Shown: positions 45,701-59,299, counted from the first letter of the stretch. The stretch: 64,000 nt of DNA from Diogma glabrata (GCA_963693315.1 OY856188.1:245067926-245131925); one strand, 5' to 3'. Numbers and translations: made by a program. Notes: a model not told the origin generated them from the sequence alone.

Positions 45701-48520
45701 TTAATACAAATGAGCATTATTATTATAAGCCCGCAAGTAATTTTTAACTAATTTTAATTTGCTGAAACTCCTCTCACACGAAGCCACTAATACGCAAATA
45801 GTCATAAATAACTTTAGTGCGACCGTAAGATTCGGAAGAAATTCTAAAAAATCCCATTCTACGATGAATTTCAAAAAGTCTAGGTACACCCAGCTAGAAA
45901 CTGTAACATTGGCCGCTTTTAAAGGCCTCCTCACCCTTTGTATCTCTATGAGGAGTTTTGTTGCCAATACCGCATCATAAAAACCAGTAAATTTTGATAC
46001 CGATAATTTTAACTCTTCACTGTTTGCCAAAAGCTAAGTGTTTGTCTGCACAACCTCGAACAATGAAGCTAAATCTTGAACTGACTTCAGTCTAGTTCGG
46101 AGTTCAACACTGAATCGGTCAAGACATTCCAACATGTCCTTTTTAAGTTGAGCTCTCAGTGTCAGTCCAGCATCAGGTGCAAACTCACCACCCGTTCGTT
46201 TTTTGCGTTTGTATGACGAATTCGGCTTTCCATTGGAATGTCATAGTCCTTCGATTTTTTCGCAGCAAGATCTATTGCCTCTTCTACAATGAGACTTCGT
46301 TATGAATTGACTCTATTTTTGTAGCTAATTGATCAATATTCAAGCCCGTGCTTTGCAATCCAATCTGAGCACAGATATTATTTCTCTTAGAATATCATTC
46401 CAAAACAAAAGATAGCAAAGAAACGAAAAATCACAAGCTGCATTGTTAAGGTTCTGTGCAGCGCCTCTAGTGTCTACATTTTCTTGTTGATCACTTAACT
46501 TCTCAATTTCAGCCACAATCCCATCAAAGTTTTCGGCCAATACTTTTACTGCAGCATAATGAGCACTCCAATGCGCTGTTAAGAGTATTTTAACAGTTGC
46601 TTTGTTGTGTTTAGCAAGTACTTCCCAGCGGCTAGTCGAAGCAGAAAAACATGTAAAAATGGCTTCCACTGACGAGTGTTGGCCGTATAAATTAATTGAA
46701 TGATCTTTGCAGCCCACAAAAATTGCTTTGTTATTTTTTGCTTTAATAATGGCTTGCACTTCTCCATGTATACTACTCATAACAGCTGCATTATCATAAC
46801 CTTTGGGAGCGACAATTCATAACATCTATACCATCATTTTCAAGATTTTTACACTGAAAAAAACATGTCCTATTTCCAATCGAAATGCAGTTGTCTCAAC
46901 CTCACCGTGCGGGCAGATATGGCGAATCGAAATACGAGATTGATTCAACAACCGTACAATGATAAGCCGATGCAGTTGAGACAATCAGATGAAATATTTA
47001 TGTGGAAATAAAATATAGTTCAATTAATCTCAAATACTTAAATTTTAAAATGAAAAATTCATGATATAAGGCTAAAGAAATATGTTTTCATGGAAATAGT
47101 TATTAACTTTATTCAACTACTGTTATATTGGATAGCACTTTATATTTTAATTACACCTCATTCTGTTATCAGGAAAATGTTACTGAGTACTGAGTAGTTG
47201 TCCCAATCACGGTGAAATTGTTTGTAAATATCTTTTCATTGCATGAATAATAAACTGCCATCTTCGAGATGAGGTTATCATTACTTCAATTTTTTTTCAG
47301 TGTAAGAATTTCATCGCTTAAATCAGCGGCTTTTTTCCACGTAAAGGAAAAAATCCAAGGAATACTTCCTTGATTTCCACTTTACTACCATCAATTTTCA
47401 CATAACGAATCACTTCTGACATTTGATCAATATGTGAAATGTCAGGTGTGCTATCAAACATAATTCCAAAATATTTAACCGATTTAATTTCGTTGACAAG
47501 CTTAAACTTACGTGGATCGCTAAAACATTTATGAACTCATTTTGTATATCTGGTGACAAATATGATACTTTTGGTGATTTACCATGCTCCAAATTCAAAA
47601 TGTGTTCTTTTAACACTACATCATACTTTGACAATAGTTTGGTTAGTTCTAAGAAATTGCCTTTATTTGAAGAACTTTGTCCTTCATCATGTCCATGAAA
47701 TGCTGGGTTTTGTTTAGATAAAAACAAAGTTTTATCCAATAATCTTGATAAAAGATGTTTCCACTTCTGTTTTTTATTGTATATTAATTGCAAGGCTGCG
47801 TCTCGTATCGTTTTATGAATTTTTAACCTCATTTCCAAAGTTTTCCACTTTTCAAAATTCTCCAGATGTTCATTTGAAGTTTCATGCTCGGCCACTTTGG
47901 GATTTAGTTTCCACCGCTTCTGATATCCAGTAGTAAATGTTGATTTTGTATTATTATTATTAGTGACAGCAAATACACGACAACAGAAGCAATACAGGAC
48001 GCAAGTTATTATTTACAGGAGAATAAACAATCCATAGCCGTAGAATTTTTTCACCATTATTCATAATTTTATAAAACCATTCTTTAGAAAGATGGCGAGC
48101 ATCACCTTTTATGTCTAACCCGTGTCTAGATACAGTAACAAACGACCCTTCTCTATTTTGAAAATGTTCACTTTCTTTTTTTATGATTTCAATGCGAACA
48201 TTACCAGAGACGAGTATATTCCAATGTGATACATCTCTTAAGTCCTGAAGTGATTCACCCATGCAAATACTGTCTTCGATAGTAGAAGCATTAGCGGCAT
48301 TATCACTGTCATTTTCATTATTCCTTTCTAATTCGTCATCATAGGTTATCATTATTAATTCTGTATTGTTGCTGTTACTTTCCGAAGATGAGCCAATATT
48401 CTCTGAAACATTCGTTGCATCAACGTGATAATCAGTTTCTTTTGATGAACCTTGGATATCATCGGGTTTTGTAACATATTTATAGATTTGGTCTTTCTCT
48501 GCTGGAACCAACTTTTTCTT
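45701..48520 (-). pseudogene. hAT transposase, ZMYM1-like, broken
   Basis: Read on the minus strand. The N-terminal part (48511-47960) has an acidic Ser/Asn-rich lead and then LRDVSHWNI and a SKEWFYKI, RLWIVYSPV stretch, resembling the TTF-type zinc-finger region. 47895-47410 gives the DUF4371-type region: HETSNEHLENFEKWKTLEMR, LLSRLLDKTLFLSKQNPAF, GNFLELTKLLSKYD, YLSPDIQNEFI. After the MITE, 46780-46340 reads MSSIHGEVQAIIKAKN and WEVLAKHN, the RNase-H-like core. 46230-45701 ends in the dimerisation domain (LTVALKLFMTICVLVASCER, SFSKLKLVKNYLR). It is disabled by several frameshifts and stops plus the insertion. Such proteins bind the element ends and move it by cut and paste. Confidence 0.9.
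46852..47303. mobile_element. 452-bp MITE inside the hAT transposase gene
   Basis: The ends are cactgaaaaaaa and, reverse-complemented, the same, with TA on both sides (46850-46851 and 47304-47305). Removing the element and one TA puts the codons for DEIL directly in frame with KNLEND, which fits the transposase sequence on both sides. The body is non-coding. TA duplication and length suggest a Tc1/mariner-type non-autonomous element. Confidence 0.88.
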
Positions 48521-48894
48521 TAAAAATTATGAACTCCTCGTGGCATATTTATTTTTTGGGATATTTGCTAAACGAAATCTCTAAAAAATATTTTTAATTA
48601 TAGTATAGGTATCAGCAAAGCATTAATTCTAAATATATTTGTAGGATACATAATAGGTACATAGTTCATAATAAGTACACTGTGTTAACGACTAAATACA
48701 CCGCCAAGAAAATTAATTTATTTAAATTTCCTTGTAACAACTTATATTAAATAATATTTGATAAAATGGAATATACAAATCATAGCCTAATATTATAAGG
48801 AACTATTTAAAAAAATATAAGTATGAAATCCTAAAAGATATTTTATATAAAGAATTGAAACCAAAATTAAATATCCAATTAGAATCATGCTCAA

Positions 48895-49213
48895 TAATTT
48901 ACAAAATTGAATATGATTTTTGTGAAAAATTTTACATCGGGAAAACCGGAAAATGTTTTAAAGACTGATTTAAGGAATAAAGAAGAAAAGCCTAAGAAGA
49001 AAAATAAACAAAATTTAAAGTTTATTTTTGCAAACCATTTACATAGTTAATAACAATAGCTACACCACTTTTAAAAAAAAATTGAAGGCTTTACATTTAT
49101 GTAGCCAAGGATCTTTAAAAGAATCAATTGATGAGTTTGAAATTTCCAAGGTATTTAAAACCCAACAAAATGTACTTTTAAATGATAAACTTTCATTTAA
49201 TTCAAATATATAA
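48895..49213 (+). pseudogene. Penelope-like GIY-YIG remnant inside the hAT element
   Basis: From 48921 the frame reads CEKFYIGKTGKCFKD, the GIY-YIG entry motif, followed by stops. Then 49028-49213 reads NNNSYTTFKKKLKALHLCSQ and DEFEISKVFKTQQNVLLNDK, the C-terminal half of the Penelope endonuclease. It is a short truncated copy in the 5' part of the hAT element, opposite in strand to the hAT transposase. It differs from the copy at 792-1124 and has no hammerhead motif after its end. Confidence 0.75.
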
Positions 49214-49904
49214 ATATATAAAACTGAAAACAAACAGTATGAGTATGTATCAACCTACAAAAATTTGCAAAACTGCAGTAATTGCATAACTGCCATTTTA
49301 TTCCACAGTAATTATTTTTGTGTCCATTGAAAAACGATCTATTTCAATTTTTTCTTTGAGTTTCAAGATAAAGGAAAAAAAATTATTTTGGATCATTTAC
49401 AAACACGGTAATTTGATTGTTTGTTAGTTTCCTTAGGTGTTTGCAATTAATTTGTTTGAAATGTAAAACATATATTAGGTAGTAAGGTTAAGCGGATATT
49501 TTAGAAATAATTTTGGAATAGAGACATTGTAACTCAAGGGTGCCACCCTATCGACAAAGGGTGCCACATTATCGACGTAAACCACTTTTCCTATACATTA
49601 TTCAGCATATGTGTTTTCAGACCTGGTCATTAAATAATCATGCTTGCATACTAAATAATATATCGTAAAAAATGGTCAATATGGTATCTATAGGAATATT
49701 CAAAGCTATTGAGTAATTGTGGTGATGGGATTCAATGCTCAACATGTTGATTCGATTAATATTGTTAAAATTTTATTTCACGTAATAACTCAAAAATTTG
49801 AAAAAGGAGAATAGATTCTTTTTGAACCAATAACACATTTATAGGACACATTTATAAGTTATCAAAATTTATAAATTAAAATTATATGGATAACCTGGTT
49901 AAAA

Positions 49905-50290
49905 TGGTTTCTAAGTGATTTATCGTTGAAAACATGTGATGGTTTGTTTAAGTTTTTTACGTTCGGGTGTCACCCCAAAACGGTTTCGAAGTGATTTATC
50001 ATTGAAAACATTGTGATGGTTTGTTTAAGTTGTTTACGCTCGGGTGTCACCCCAAAACGGTTCCGAAGTGATTTATCGTTGAAAACATTGTGATGGTTTG
50101 TTTATGTTTTTTACGTTCGGGTGTCACCCCAAAACGGTTTCGAAGTGATTTATCATTGAAAACATTGTGATGGTTTGTCTAAGTTGTTTACGTTCGGGTG
50201 TCACCCCAAAACGATTTCGAAGTGATTTATCGTTGAAAACATTGTGATGGTTTGTTTAAGTTTTTTACGTTCGGGTGTCACCCCAAAACG
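49905..50290. repeat. Five 77-bp tandem repeats near the hAT end
   Basis: The phrase cgggtgtcacccc recurs at 49964, 50041, 50118, 50195 and 50272, exactly 77 bp apart. Each unit also has tcgaagtgattta, gaaaacattgtgatggttt and ttttacgttcg. The near-palindromic ggtgtcacc also occurs once just inside the other end (near 45632). Clustered subterminal motifs in hAT elements are commonly transposase-binding sites, so a binding role is plausible. Confidence 0.9.
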
Positions 50291-50358
50291 GGTGACACCC
50301 GGGGCGGACCCCCCCACCCCCACGCCCCCCCCCCCCTAGCTACGCCTCTGCCCAGCTC

Positions 50359-52497
50359 TTCAAAGTCAACCACAGATAACGGCAAGTTAATAGGTTTATC
50401 TAATCAATAAAAGAAGGCTGGTTAAAAATTTACCAAGACTGTTTTTCTTCTTCTGCATTTATCCAAAGAGGACAACACCGTCAAACAGTCACACAATAAT
50501 AGCAGATATGGATTTTCAATGTATTTAATCACTCTTTAACCTGTTCAGGGTATATTGAACAAATCGTCAGGATGACCGTCATACAACGTTTTTTCATAAA
50601 CTTGTTTTATAGCTGTTTAAAATGTACCAGCATTTCGTCATTTAGCAATGATAACTGACTGATTCTCAGTAATTGTTGGTAGTTTTTATAATTTAGTATA
50701 TAAACGTCCAACATTGAAATGACTTCTTCTTAAACGCCATTCAAGGATAGCTTGGCATTAGTGTTTTTATTAATAATTTTAATAATTAATTTTATTAATA
50801 ATTAATAATAATTAATTAATAATTTTCTATAGAAAGATGAATCATTTTGGAGTTCTAACGATATTTTGTTACATGTTCAACAGGAAGCACGTTGCTCATA
50901 GTCATTACTATGGTGCGAATCTTAACACAGTGGTGGTATACTCCAAAGTAACAATTAATTACCTTAGCGAAAAATAAATTCATAAAAAGATATTCCAAGT
51001 AGTAATAATTTTTTGTAATAATCGATACAATTCTCGTTGTACTCAACCATGTTAGGTTGCCACAAGTTATTGGTGTTATTTCGAATATTTTTTTTTTCAT
51101 TTAATAATTTTCTTAAATATTTTCCAATTATTTTGATTTCGAAATGTTTTTGTTTTCGAAAATTTTCTTGTTTCTTGTACGATGGAAAAATGAGATAAAG
51201 AACTAAAATAAAATAAATGAAAAACATAGAAAAATATTGTAGGAAAACATAAATTGTTTATGGCAGTTAATTTTGTATAGTAAAATTGTTAAAAAAGAAA
51301 GTAATTGCAAGAAGAAACAAATAAAAATAAAAATATTTCTAGTGTTAAGAAAAATAAGAAAACTAAAGAAACTAAGTACAACGAGTAGTTTTCTTTTTTC
51401 TTGACTATATTTTATTATGTGAAAATTTTTTCTAAGATATAATTCTTTTTCATAACGCTTCTGTTTCTTATTGTTTTTGTTCTTATATATGTGATGATGA
51501 TGTGGAAAGTACAAATAAAGAAAAAACATAGGAGTGGTTATGTTATTGGTAATTCTTTTTTTTTGGTTTTGGTCCTAATTGCACATACTCTTTCGCTGGC
51601 ATGGAATAGCATCAAACTTCCCAATTGAATCCATTACAAATGTTTTTTTAAGAGAGAAAATCTCAAAATACTTCATTTTATTTTAAGCAAGTTCTATGAT
51701 CACCAAGCACCATTGTTTTCTATATTAATTTCTTAAGAAAAAAAAAACTACATAGCTACATTCTATATTTAATTTTATTGCTATAATATAAGAATACGAA
51801 ATTATAACAACAAGAAAAGCAGTTCCATTTTATTTGAAATTAATCTCAAGTGCATTTTCTTTTCTTACGTGTTTTATGATCATTGTCTAACTGCTTCTCT
51901 TATGTTGGTAGTAAATAAAATTCACGGTATAGTTTAAGCTTTCAAATGTTCTTTAAGTTTGTATAAATATTCTATATCAAAATTATTTCTTTTGTATTTA
52001 TTATAATATGTAACTCAAGGAAATATTTATTTGAATAATTTTCTTCATTTATATTCTACTTGAGTTTATGAACAATAGAAAAAATAGAAACTAATTATGA
52101 TAACGTAAACTGAGGGACAGTTATTCCTATAGAAATGAAATTAATACATTATTGCGACGGTTAAAGCATAAAACTTGGGGACATTAGAACAATTTTGATT
52201 AATTGACAAGAAACGTCTAAAGTACAAAATGTCATAAAAAAAATTAACAATAGTTTTGAATTGTAATGTGTTACATCTATTTTTAGTAAATAATATAGAT
52301 CTTTACATATTTATTTTATGATAAGCTGAAAGAGGAGACCAAAGCGTCCCATCCCATGCTGAGGTTTGAGCTAAATCTGAATATTTTTTTTTGAATTAAA
52401 CCATTAAGGAATATACATATCTATAAAGTTGCATTTCATTATTGTGACATAACCTCGTTATTGGAGATATTTATATACTCTTCGATTCGGAACACAT
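50359..52497. other. No recognised gene
   Basis: AT-rich DNA with an attaata-type low-complexity stretch near 50760-50825. Long minus-strand frames at 50855-51529 are K/F/I-rich AT artefacts without motifs. Confidence 0.5.
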
Positions 52498-53590
52498 ATG
52501 GACAAAATGGGAGCTGTAGTGAACATAGATGAAAAGATGAAAGCCTCAACATCTGCGGATGCTGGTGATGTTGAGACTTTGTGTAATATTTGTGATCTGG
52601 ATGTAACAAACACGTGCAAGGGAGTCCACTGTAATAGATGTGATTTATGGTTTCATACCAAGTGTATCGGGATTGTTGGTAAAGTTTACACTAAACTGTG
52701 TAGTCTAAGTCAGCTTGTTTTGTAGCTCTGTGAAAAAAAAGCAGGGATGATTTTCATAAGTGGAAGGCTGACGGGCATGTGGTTGATCAAACAATGAATG
52801 AAACTATGTTACCGAACGCTATTCATGCAATTCTAGAAAGAGTTGACAATGTTGTTACTAAGATTGACAGTCAAGTTGCTGTGAACATGGGTAAGGCACA
52901 ATCGTACACAGATGTCCTTAATGGTAATGGGATGAATGTGTGACCTGATATTGGTTGTCATACGGGGCTTAGTGGGATCATGATTAAACCAAAAATTCAG
53001 CAAACTTCTGATTATACAAAAAAAGATCTAAGTTTAAGGATAATTTCTAGCAAAATACATGTCGAAATTTCTTCCGTGAAAATGTCGCACGATAGTTATA
53101 AAGACTAATAGTGAGCAGGAGAATGGTCGTTTATTAAAGAGGCGATGGGGAAGCTTGGTGATGATTCTGAGGTGACCACTTAGAAGGCTAGGCGTAAACG
53201 AGTTTTCTTGAACGAACTGGATAAAGGTTATGATGGTAAAGAGCTGTGTATGGAACTACGCGAGGCCATTTTACAGATGAAGGGGATACATTTAAAGTAT
53301 TGTAAATCAAAACAGAGTAGAATCTCCAATAAGTGGATGATCTCAGGGGAGACGTCGGAGCCTAATTTCCGAAAGATTGTTGATAGGTATGCCAATATCG
53401 GATGGAACTCTTACTCTGTAAAGGAGGATCTCTTTACTTCTAGATGCTACAACTGTCAACGATATCATCATGACTCGAAGGAATGTACTCATGATGTGGT
53501 TTGTTCTCAATGTGCAGGTAAAAATGTAGTCAAAAATTGTAATTCGGATATAATTATGTGTAATGGTTGTGATTTATGAAATTATAGGTT
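52498..53590 (+). pseudogene. Non-LTR retrotransposon ORF1 with PHD-like finger and CCHC knuckle, broken
   Basis: The first frame (52498-52725) carries a PHD-type zinc finger: CNICDLDVT, GVHCNRCDLWFHTKC. After a frame break the text continues coherently (NETMLPNAIHAILERVDNVV, SYTDVLNGNG, KPKIQQTSDYTKKDLSLRI) to about 53110. 53208-53579 then ends with zinc-knuckle-like cysteines (RCYNCQRYHHDSKEC, CSQCAGKNVVKNC). ORF1 proteins of this layout coat the retrotransposon RNA. Stops and frameshifts make it dead. At its end a new finger-like text (MCNGCDL) begins, see the next entry. Confidence 0.7.
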
Positions 53591-53880
53591 TAGTTGTAGC
53601 AACGTAGGTTTAGTTCTAGCAACAAACCAACTCAAAAATAAAATAAACTACTTGGAAAATAAACTCAATTGTAGTGATAAACTTATCAGTGATAATCGCG
53701 ATCTTAAAAATCAAGTTAGCTCGCTTGAAAACAATCTTTGTGACATTGATCAACAATTACGTCAAAACAACCTTGAAATTGTTGGCATTCCAGAATCATC
53801 AGATGAAAATCTACCAAATATTATTAAATCAATTTGGGCTAGTTTTGGGCTAGTCCTGTTTTGTATTTTACTGCTAATAA
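53552..53880 (+). pseudogene. Second ORF1-like fragment: coiled coil and NNLEIVGIPE motif
   Basis: Begins with CNGCDL and a broken finger, then a coiled-coil run (INYLENKLNCSDKLISDNRD, then LENNLCDIDQQLRQ) leading into NNLEIVGIPESSDENL, a motif typical of another ORF1 type that pairs a coiled coil with this block. It follows the CCHC-type ORF1 without spacing. Two different ORF1 architectures may have been joined here, or this is a single unusual ORF1. It ends in an aataaa-rich stretch at 53875. Confidence 0.55.
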
Positions 53881-54334
53881 ATAAATAAATAAACTCTACT
53901 TAGCATAGAGCAGACAGTTTTGATTATCTGGTCTATTTGAGTAAAATTGTAGCTCTTAAACGTAATACTGCTTATGATGTCAATACCGTATGACTTTTAC
54001 TGGGTAATAACTGTATGGTATTTTTTTCTGTTACTATTGTTTTGTTTTGGCAGTCTTTTTAGTCTTGGCTTGTCTATTAAAACTGATAACCCTCTTTGTC
54101 CTGGTTCTGAAATTAGTGTCTCTCATTTTCGCTGCTCGTCATGGCTGGTAGTAATAACGTTAATCTGCGGGTGACCCTTTCTTACCAGTCCTTTTCTGAT
54201 TTTTGTGCCCCCAACATTGTCTTGAAGCCGATATTAAACCATAGAGATGCGATGAACATATGTTATTTAATGCTCAGAGCATCTTACAAAAAATGGATGA
54301 ACTTCGTGCTACTTTCGCAGGAGTGAATGTGTAA

Positions 54335-55740
54335 TGTTATATGTTATATGTTATATGTGTTTTGGCAACGTGGCTCAACCCTTACATTTCTAACAAGGCA
54401 TTGTTATGCCCCAACATGTAGCGTTTTGGAAAATCTACAACAAAAACAAAATACAGAAGTAAGAATGATTTGAGTTCTGGGTAAAGGTCTTAGCAAAGTA
54501 GTTTGGGCTTGACAGTTATGTCTAACAGCAAAGACTAACTCCGGAGTGAAACACTTCCATATTCCATCTGTAGCCTCACATTACACTTTTTATTAACATA
54601 AAATTTTTTCATTAACATCTTCATTAACATTATCAGGCAGTGCAAGTAACTCTTAGCTCACCCTCGAGTTATCAATGTTATATCTTCCCAAATATAGATC
54701 ATTATATATTTGCATTTTCTGCATATAAATATTTTGAAGTTTTTTTTTCTTTTTTTTTTATTAAATGCAACAAAAGAATTGAGAAAATATGATCTCTTCC
54801 TGTTTTATTTTGTTTCATTGTGTTGAAACGTGAAAAAAGAACTCCAGATATATATGATTGTTTCTAATTTAAAACGTTTCGATGTATTTATGATGGAACA
54901 AAACCTGATGGTATTATAGTATTTTCATGTTGAATGTTGATCCTTATTTTCGTTTTCTCTTTTTAATTAGTGGAAAAAAAGCAATATGCATTTGGTGAAT
55001 CAACCTGTGAATTATGTTATTATTTCGATGTGATTCTATTGATGATATCGACAGCTACACCACGAGAGAATGTTTGTGTAATCAACTTTTTTTCTCTCGT
55101 TTAGGGTAATTTAAAATATATGTGTATAGATACATTTTTCCAGGTTTCTGTTGAGTCGTGATTTATAATTTGAATATAAATTTAATACATTTTTTTGAAT
55201 CGCGTTTTACATTTCAAAATAAAATTAATTTTTATTCGCGTTTGATATTTTAAAATAAAATAATTCTGAGTAAATAAAATAAAAAAAAAAAATGAAATTA
55301 AATAAAGTTAAACTAAAAGTTTGAACGGTTAAATTAATAGGGGTTAAGTTAATAGAAGTCGTGATTGATATTTTAAAATTAAATATTTATCGGGGATTAA
55401 AATTTAATAAAATAAAAATAAAATTTTTGGGAGTTCATTCATGGATGCAGTCGCGTATATTTAAAACTGTCGTTTTTATTGAGTTTTGTGCCTCACACTA
55501 GTATTTTTTGCTGAATCGCTGACTTTTCTAAATTAATTGCTAGTGCACATATGCTATACATAAATGTCACTCGTATCAAACGTACAACCTGTGTCTGACA
55601 TTATATTTATATTAGAATCTTTTTAAATGTCAAAATTTGTAAAAATTTTCATAATGGAGGATGATAATGAAATTGTATTTGAGAGCTTGTTTTTTTTTAA
55701 ATACTTACATATAAAGGCCATTCAGGTTTTTATCATATAT
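54335..55740. repeat. Insertion (about 1.4 kb) within the endonuclease remnant
   Basis: Non-coding DNA between the two endonuclease pieces, which in intact proteins are only some 25 to 30 residues apart. It starts with an atgttat microrepeat and includes the dispersed repeat at 54401-54555 and AT-rich DNA. I did not find terminal repeats or a target duplication. Confidence 0.5.
54401..54555 (+). repeat. Dispersed repeat, copy A
   Basis: Landmarks are gttatgccccaacatgtagc, gttttggaaaatctacaa, aaagactaactccggagtga. It is shared with the inverted copy at 59300-59458 and the weaker copy at 60054-60205. Confidence 0.7.
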
Positions 55741-56690
55741 ATCCTGGCTTAACTGTATCAGAGATACAGTTATAACAGTATTTCAATGGTGACAGTAGTG
55801 GTGTTTTCCGTAACGATCGAATAGGTCGGCGTGGTGGGGGTGTTTGTGTTTTTGTTAAAGATTCAATTCCGATTAAGGTGGTTTATGAATCCATGGCTCC
55901 CAACGTAAATGTACTATGTCTCGAACTCATATTGCGTAATGAAAAACTACTTCTTTACACAGCCTCTAAATGATAGAACTCGATAGAATATTCTGATATT
56001 ATTCTTCTTGGAGATCTTAACTATAATATGTTGCTTGATAAAAATGGGTATTTTGCGTTTAAAAATGTCCTTGTTAGATTTTCAATTGATTTGATTAACA
56101 CAGAGCCTGCTCATTTCAGTTCGACTTTTTCTTCCTTAATTGATCTTGTTTTATGCAACTCTAACAAGACTTCATTTTTTAATCAAGAATCATTACCTGG
56201 TTTCTTGCGCCATGACTTGATGTTTTTTTTCTATTTGATGCAGTGCCTCCAAATCTACGGAAAACAATTACATACAGAGATTTTTTTCAGTATTAATCAT
56301 GAGCATCCTATCTCTTATTGCTGCGCTCTACAATGGTATTTTATATATGTTCTTTCTGGTATTGATATGCAGCTCCAGTTCTTCAATGATATGATTATTC
56401 ATATGACGGATATTTTTTCACGTGGAAAGACCGTTCAAATTTAACTATCTACACCTAGACGGATTTCAAATGAAATACGAAGTGCCATTAAGGAGCGTGA
56501 TAGAGCTTGTGAAAGCGTCTTCGAACTCAAAACCGGTGGATAACCTACAAGTGCCTTCGCAACTGTGTGGTTGCACTGAAACGTAGCTCGCGCAATTGTT
56601 TTCTGAAACATAGACAGAAACAGTCGTCTTCTTCTTCGAAAAATTTGAGAAATCTGGGGGTGGGAAAAGATGAAAAGCAGGTGCGAATTC

Positions 56691-58319
<1,629 letters not shown>

Positions 58320-58417
58320 CCAATCCGCGACATTTGACCATTTTGTTCACGGCCTGTGCTTTGAAACAATCCAACGATCTTATTTTCGCTCCGTTTGTTT
58401 TCAAAAACTTTGAAACT
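58320..58417 (-). other. Candidate host-gene first exon, minus strand
   Basis: On the minus strand a start codon at 58341-58339 in a good context (aacaaaatgg) opens a short frame MVKCRGLG that runs into a near-consensus splice donor gtgagt at 58319-58314. A tcagtt initiator-like site (58419-58414) and a TATA-like tataaa (58440-58435) lie upstream. The 5' UTR would be about 76 bases. Any following exon lies to the left and is not recognised; the AT microsatellite is about 420 bp away. The protein cannot be named from seven residues. Confidence 0.3.
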
Positions 58418-58434
58418 GAACTTATTTTCACTGT

Positions 58435-58440
58435 TTTATA
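58435..58440 (-). promoter_or_regulatory. TATA-like box
   Basis: tataaa on the minus strand, 23 bases upstream of the A of a tcagtt initiator-like motif. This is shorter than the usual spacing of about 30, so support is weak. Confidence 0.3.
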
Positions 58441-59299
58441 AACACCAAATAGAAGATATATTATATTCTTAATAAATTTGACACAACATTTATCAATATT
58501 CTGCCCCTTTATTTGCATTTACGGCATTTTTCATTCACTAATGCCAAGGCGAACTCACTTAAATAAGATATTTTTACAACACGATGAACTTGTACACTGT
58601 TCCAAATAGTACAAGTAAAAACACCAAAATAATCAAAACGTATTTTACTTCAAATGTAAAAAAAATCACAAAATTAATAATTCAAAAATTTAGTTTTAAT
58701 TTCTTTATTATAAAAAAGACTTTAACATTTAGAGTTTAATTTTCAATTAACTTTAGATTAAACTAAACGAAAGAAAAAAAAAGTTGATTGCATAGCATCC
58801 TCTCGTTTTGTAGCTATCGATATTATTAATACAATTACATCAAAACCGGTTGACAGATTGATTCTATCAAATGCCTATTGTTTCCAGCTAATTGAAAGAT
58901 ATAATAAAAAATAGGAATCACCCTCTAATAGATACAATCATACCATCATTTAACCTGTTAAAAATATCATTTGTTCACATTCAACAAAACATCTCAATAA
59001 CAAAAAAGAAGAACTGGAAATGATCATACACATCTAAAGCTTTTCCCTTCTGCTTCAATACAATAAAATGAAAAGGAGTTCATACACTTTTAACACTTTT
59101 GTTTCGTTTATGTAAAACAAATAATAATAAAATAGCTATGTACAAAGAAAATGAAAATGTATATGAAAAAAACAATCTCATGAGGATATATCCGAGGGTG
59201 AGGCAAGTACTGCATGATCATGTTAATAAAAATGTTATTGAGTAAATGTTATGCTATGAAAAACGCAACGTTGTAGCATTACGGATGAAAAATAGAAAG
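58441..59299. other. No recognised feature
   Basis: AT-rich DNA without coding signal. Confidence 0.5.

Larger units (their letters stand above)
45586..50350 (-). mobile_element. Complete hAT transposon with 8-bp target duplication
   Basis: Both outer ends read cagtggcgtagctag (45586) and, reverse-complemented, cagaggcgtagctag (50350), a 15-bp terminal inverted repeat with one mismatch. They are flanked by the identical 8-mer cccagctc at 45578-45585 and 50351-50358, the hAT-type target duplication. The 4765-bp element contains a minus-strand transposase gene of the ZMYM1/TTF-finger type, a MITE, a Penelope fragment and a subterminal 77-bp tandem array. The internal box cacccggggcgga occurs near both ends in direct, not inverted, orientation. 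Confidence 0.93.
54225..56690 (+). pseudogene. Non-LTR retrotransposon ORF2: endonuclease and start of linker, split by an insertion
   Basis: The endonuclease starts near 54262 with a NAQSILQKMDELRATF-like text spread over two frames. It then breaks and resumes at about 55755: GVFRNDRIGRRGGGVCVFVK, PNVNVLCLELILRNEKLLLY, DIILLGDLNYNMLLD, then 56028-56444 with EPAHFSSTFSSLIDLVLCNS and PGFLRHDLMF. The linker toward the RT follows (RRISNEIRSAIKERDRACE, WITYKCLRNCVVALKRSS, LRNLGVG) up to about 56665. The catalytic pair in the last endonuclease motif reads RHD instead of SDH or KHD. No RT is present, so the 3' half is lost. Together with the ORF1 text upstream this is one decayed element, about 4.2 kb in all. 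Confidence 0.75.

Noticed and set aside
49905..50290. CRISPR-like array
   Set aside because: The whole 77-bp unit repeats with no variable spacers, and the context is a eukaryotic hAT element.
50855..51529. Overlapping minus-strand frames of 81 to 108 residues
   Set aside because: Composition is dominated by Lys, Phe, Ile and Asn from AT-rich DNA, with overlapping frames and no motifs.
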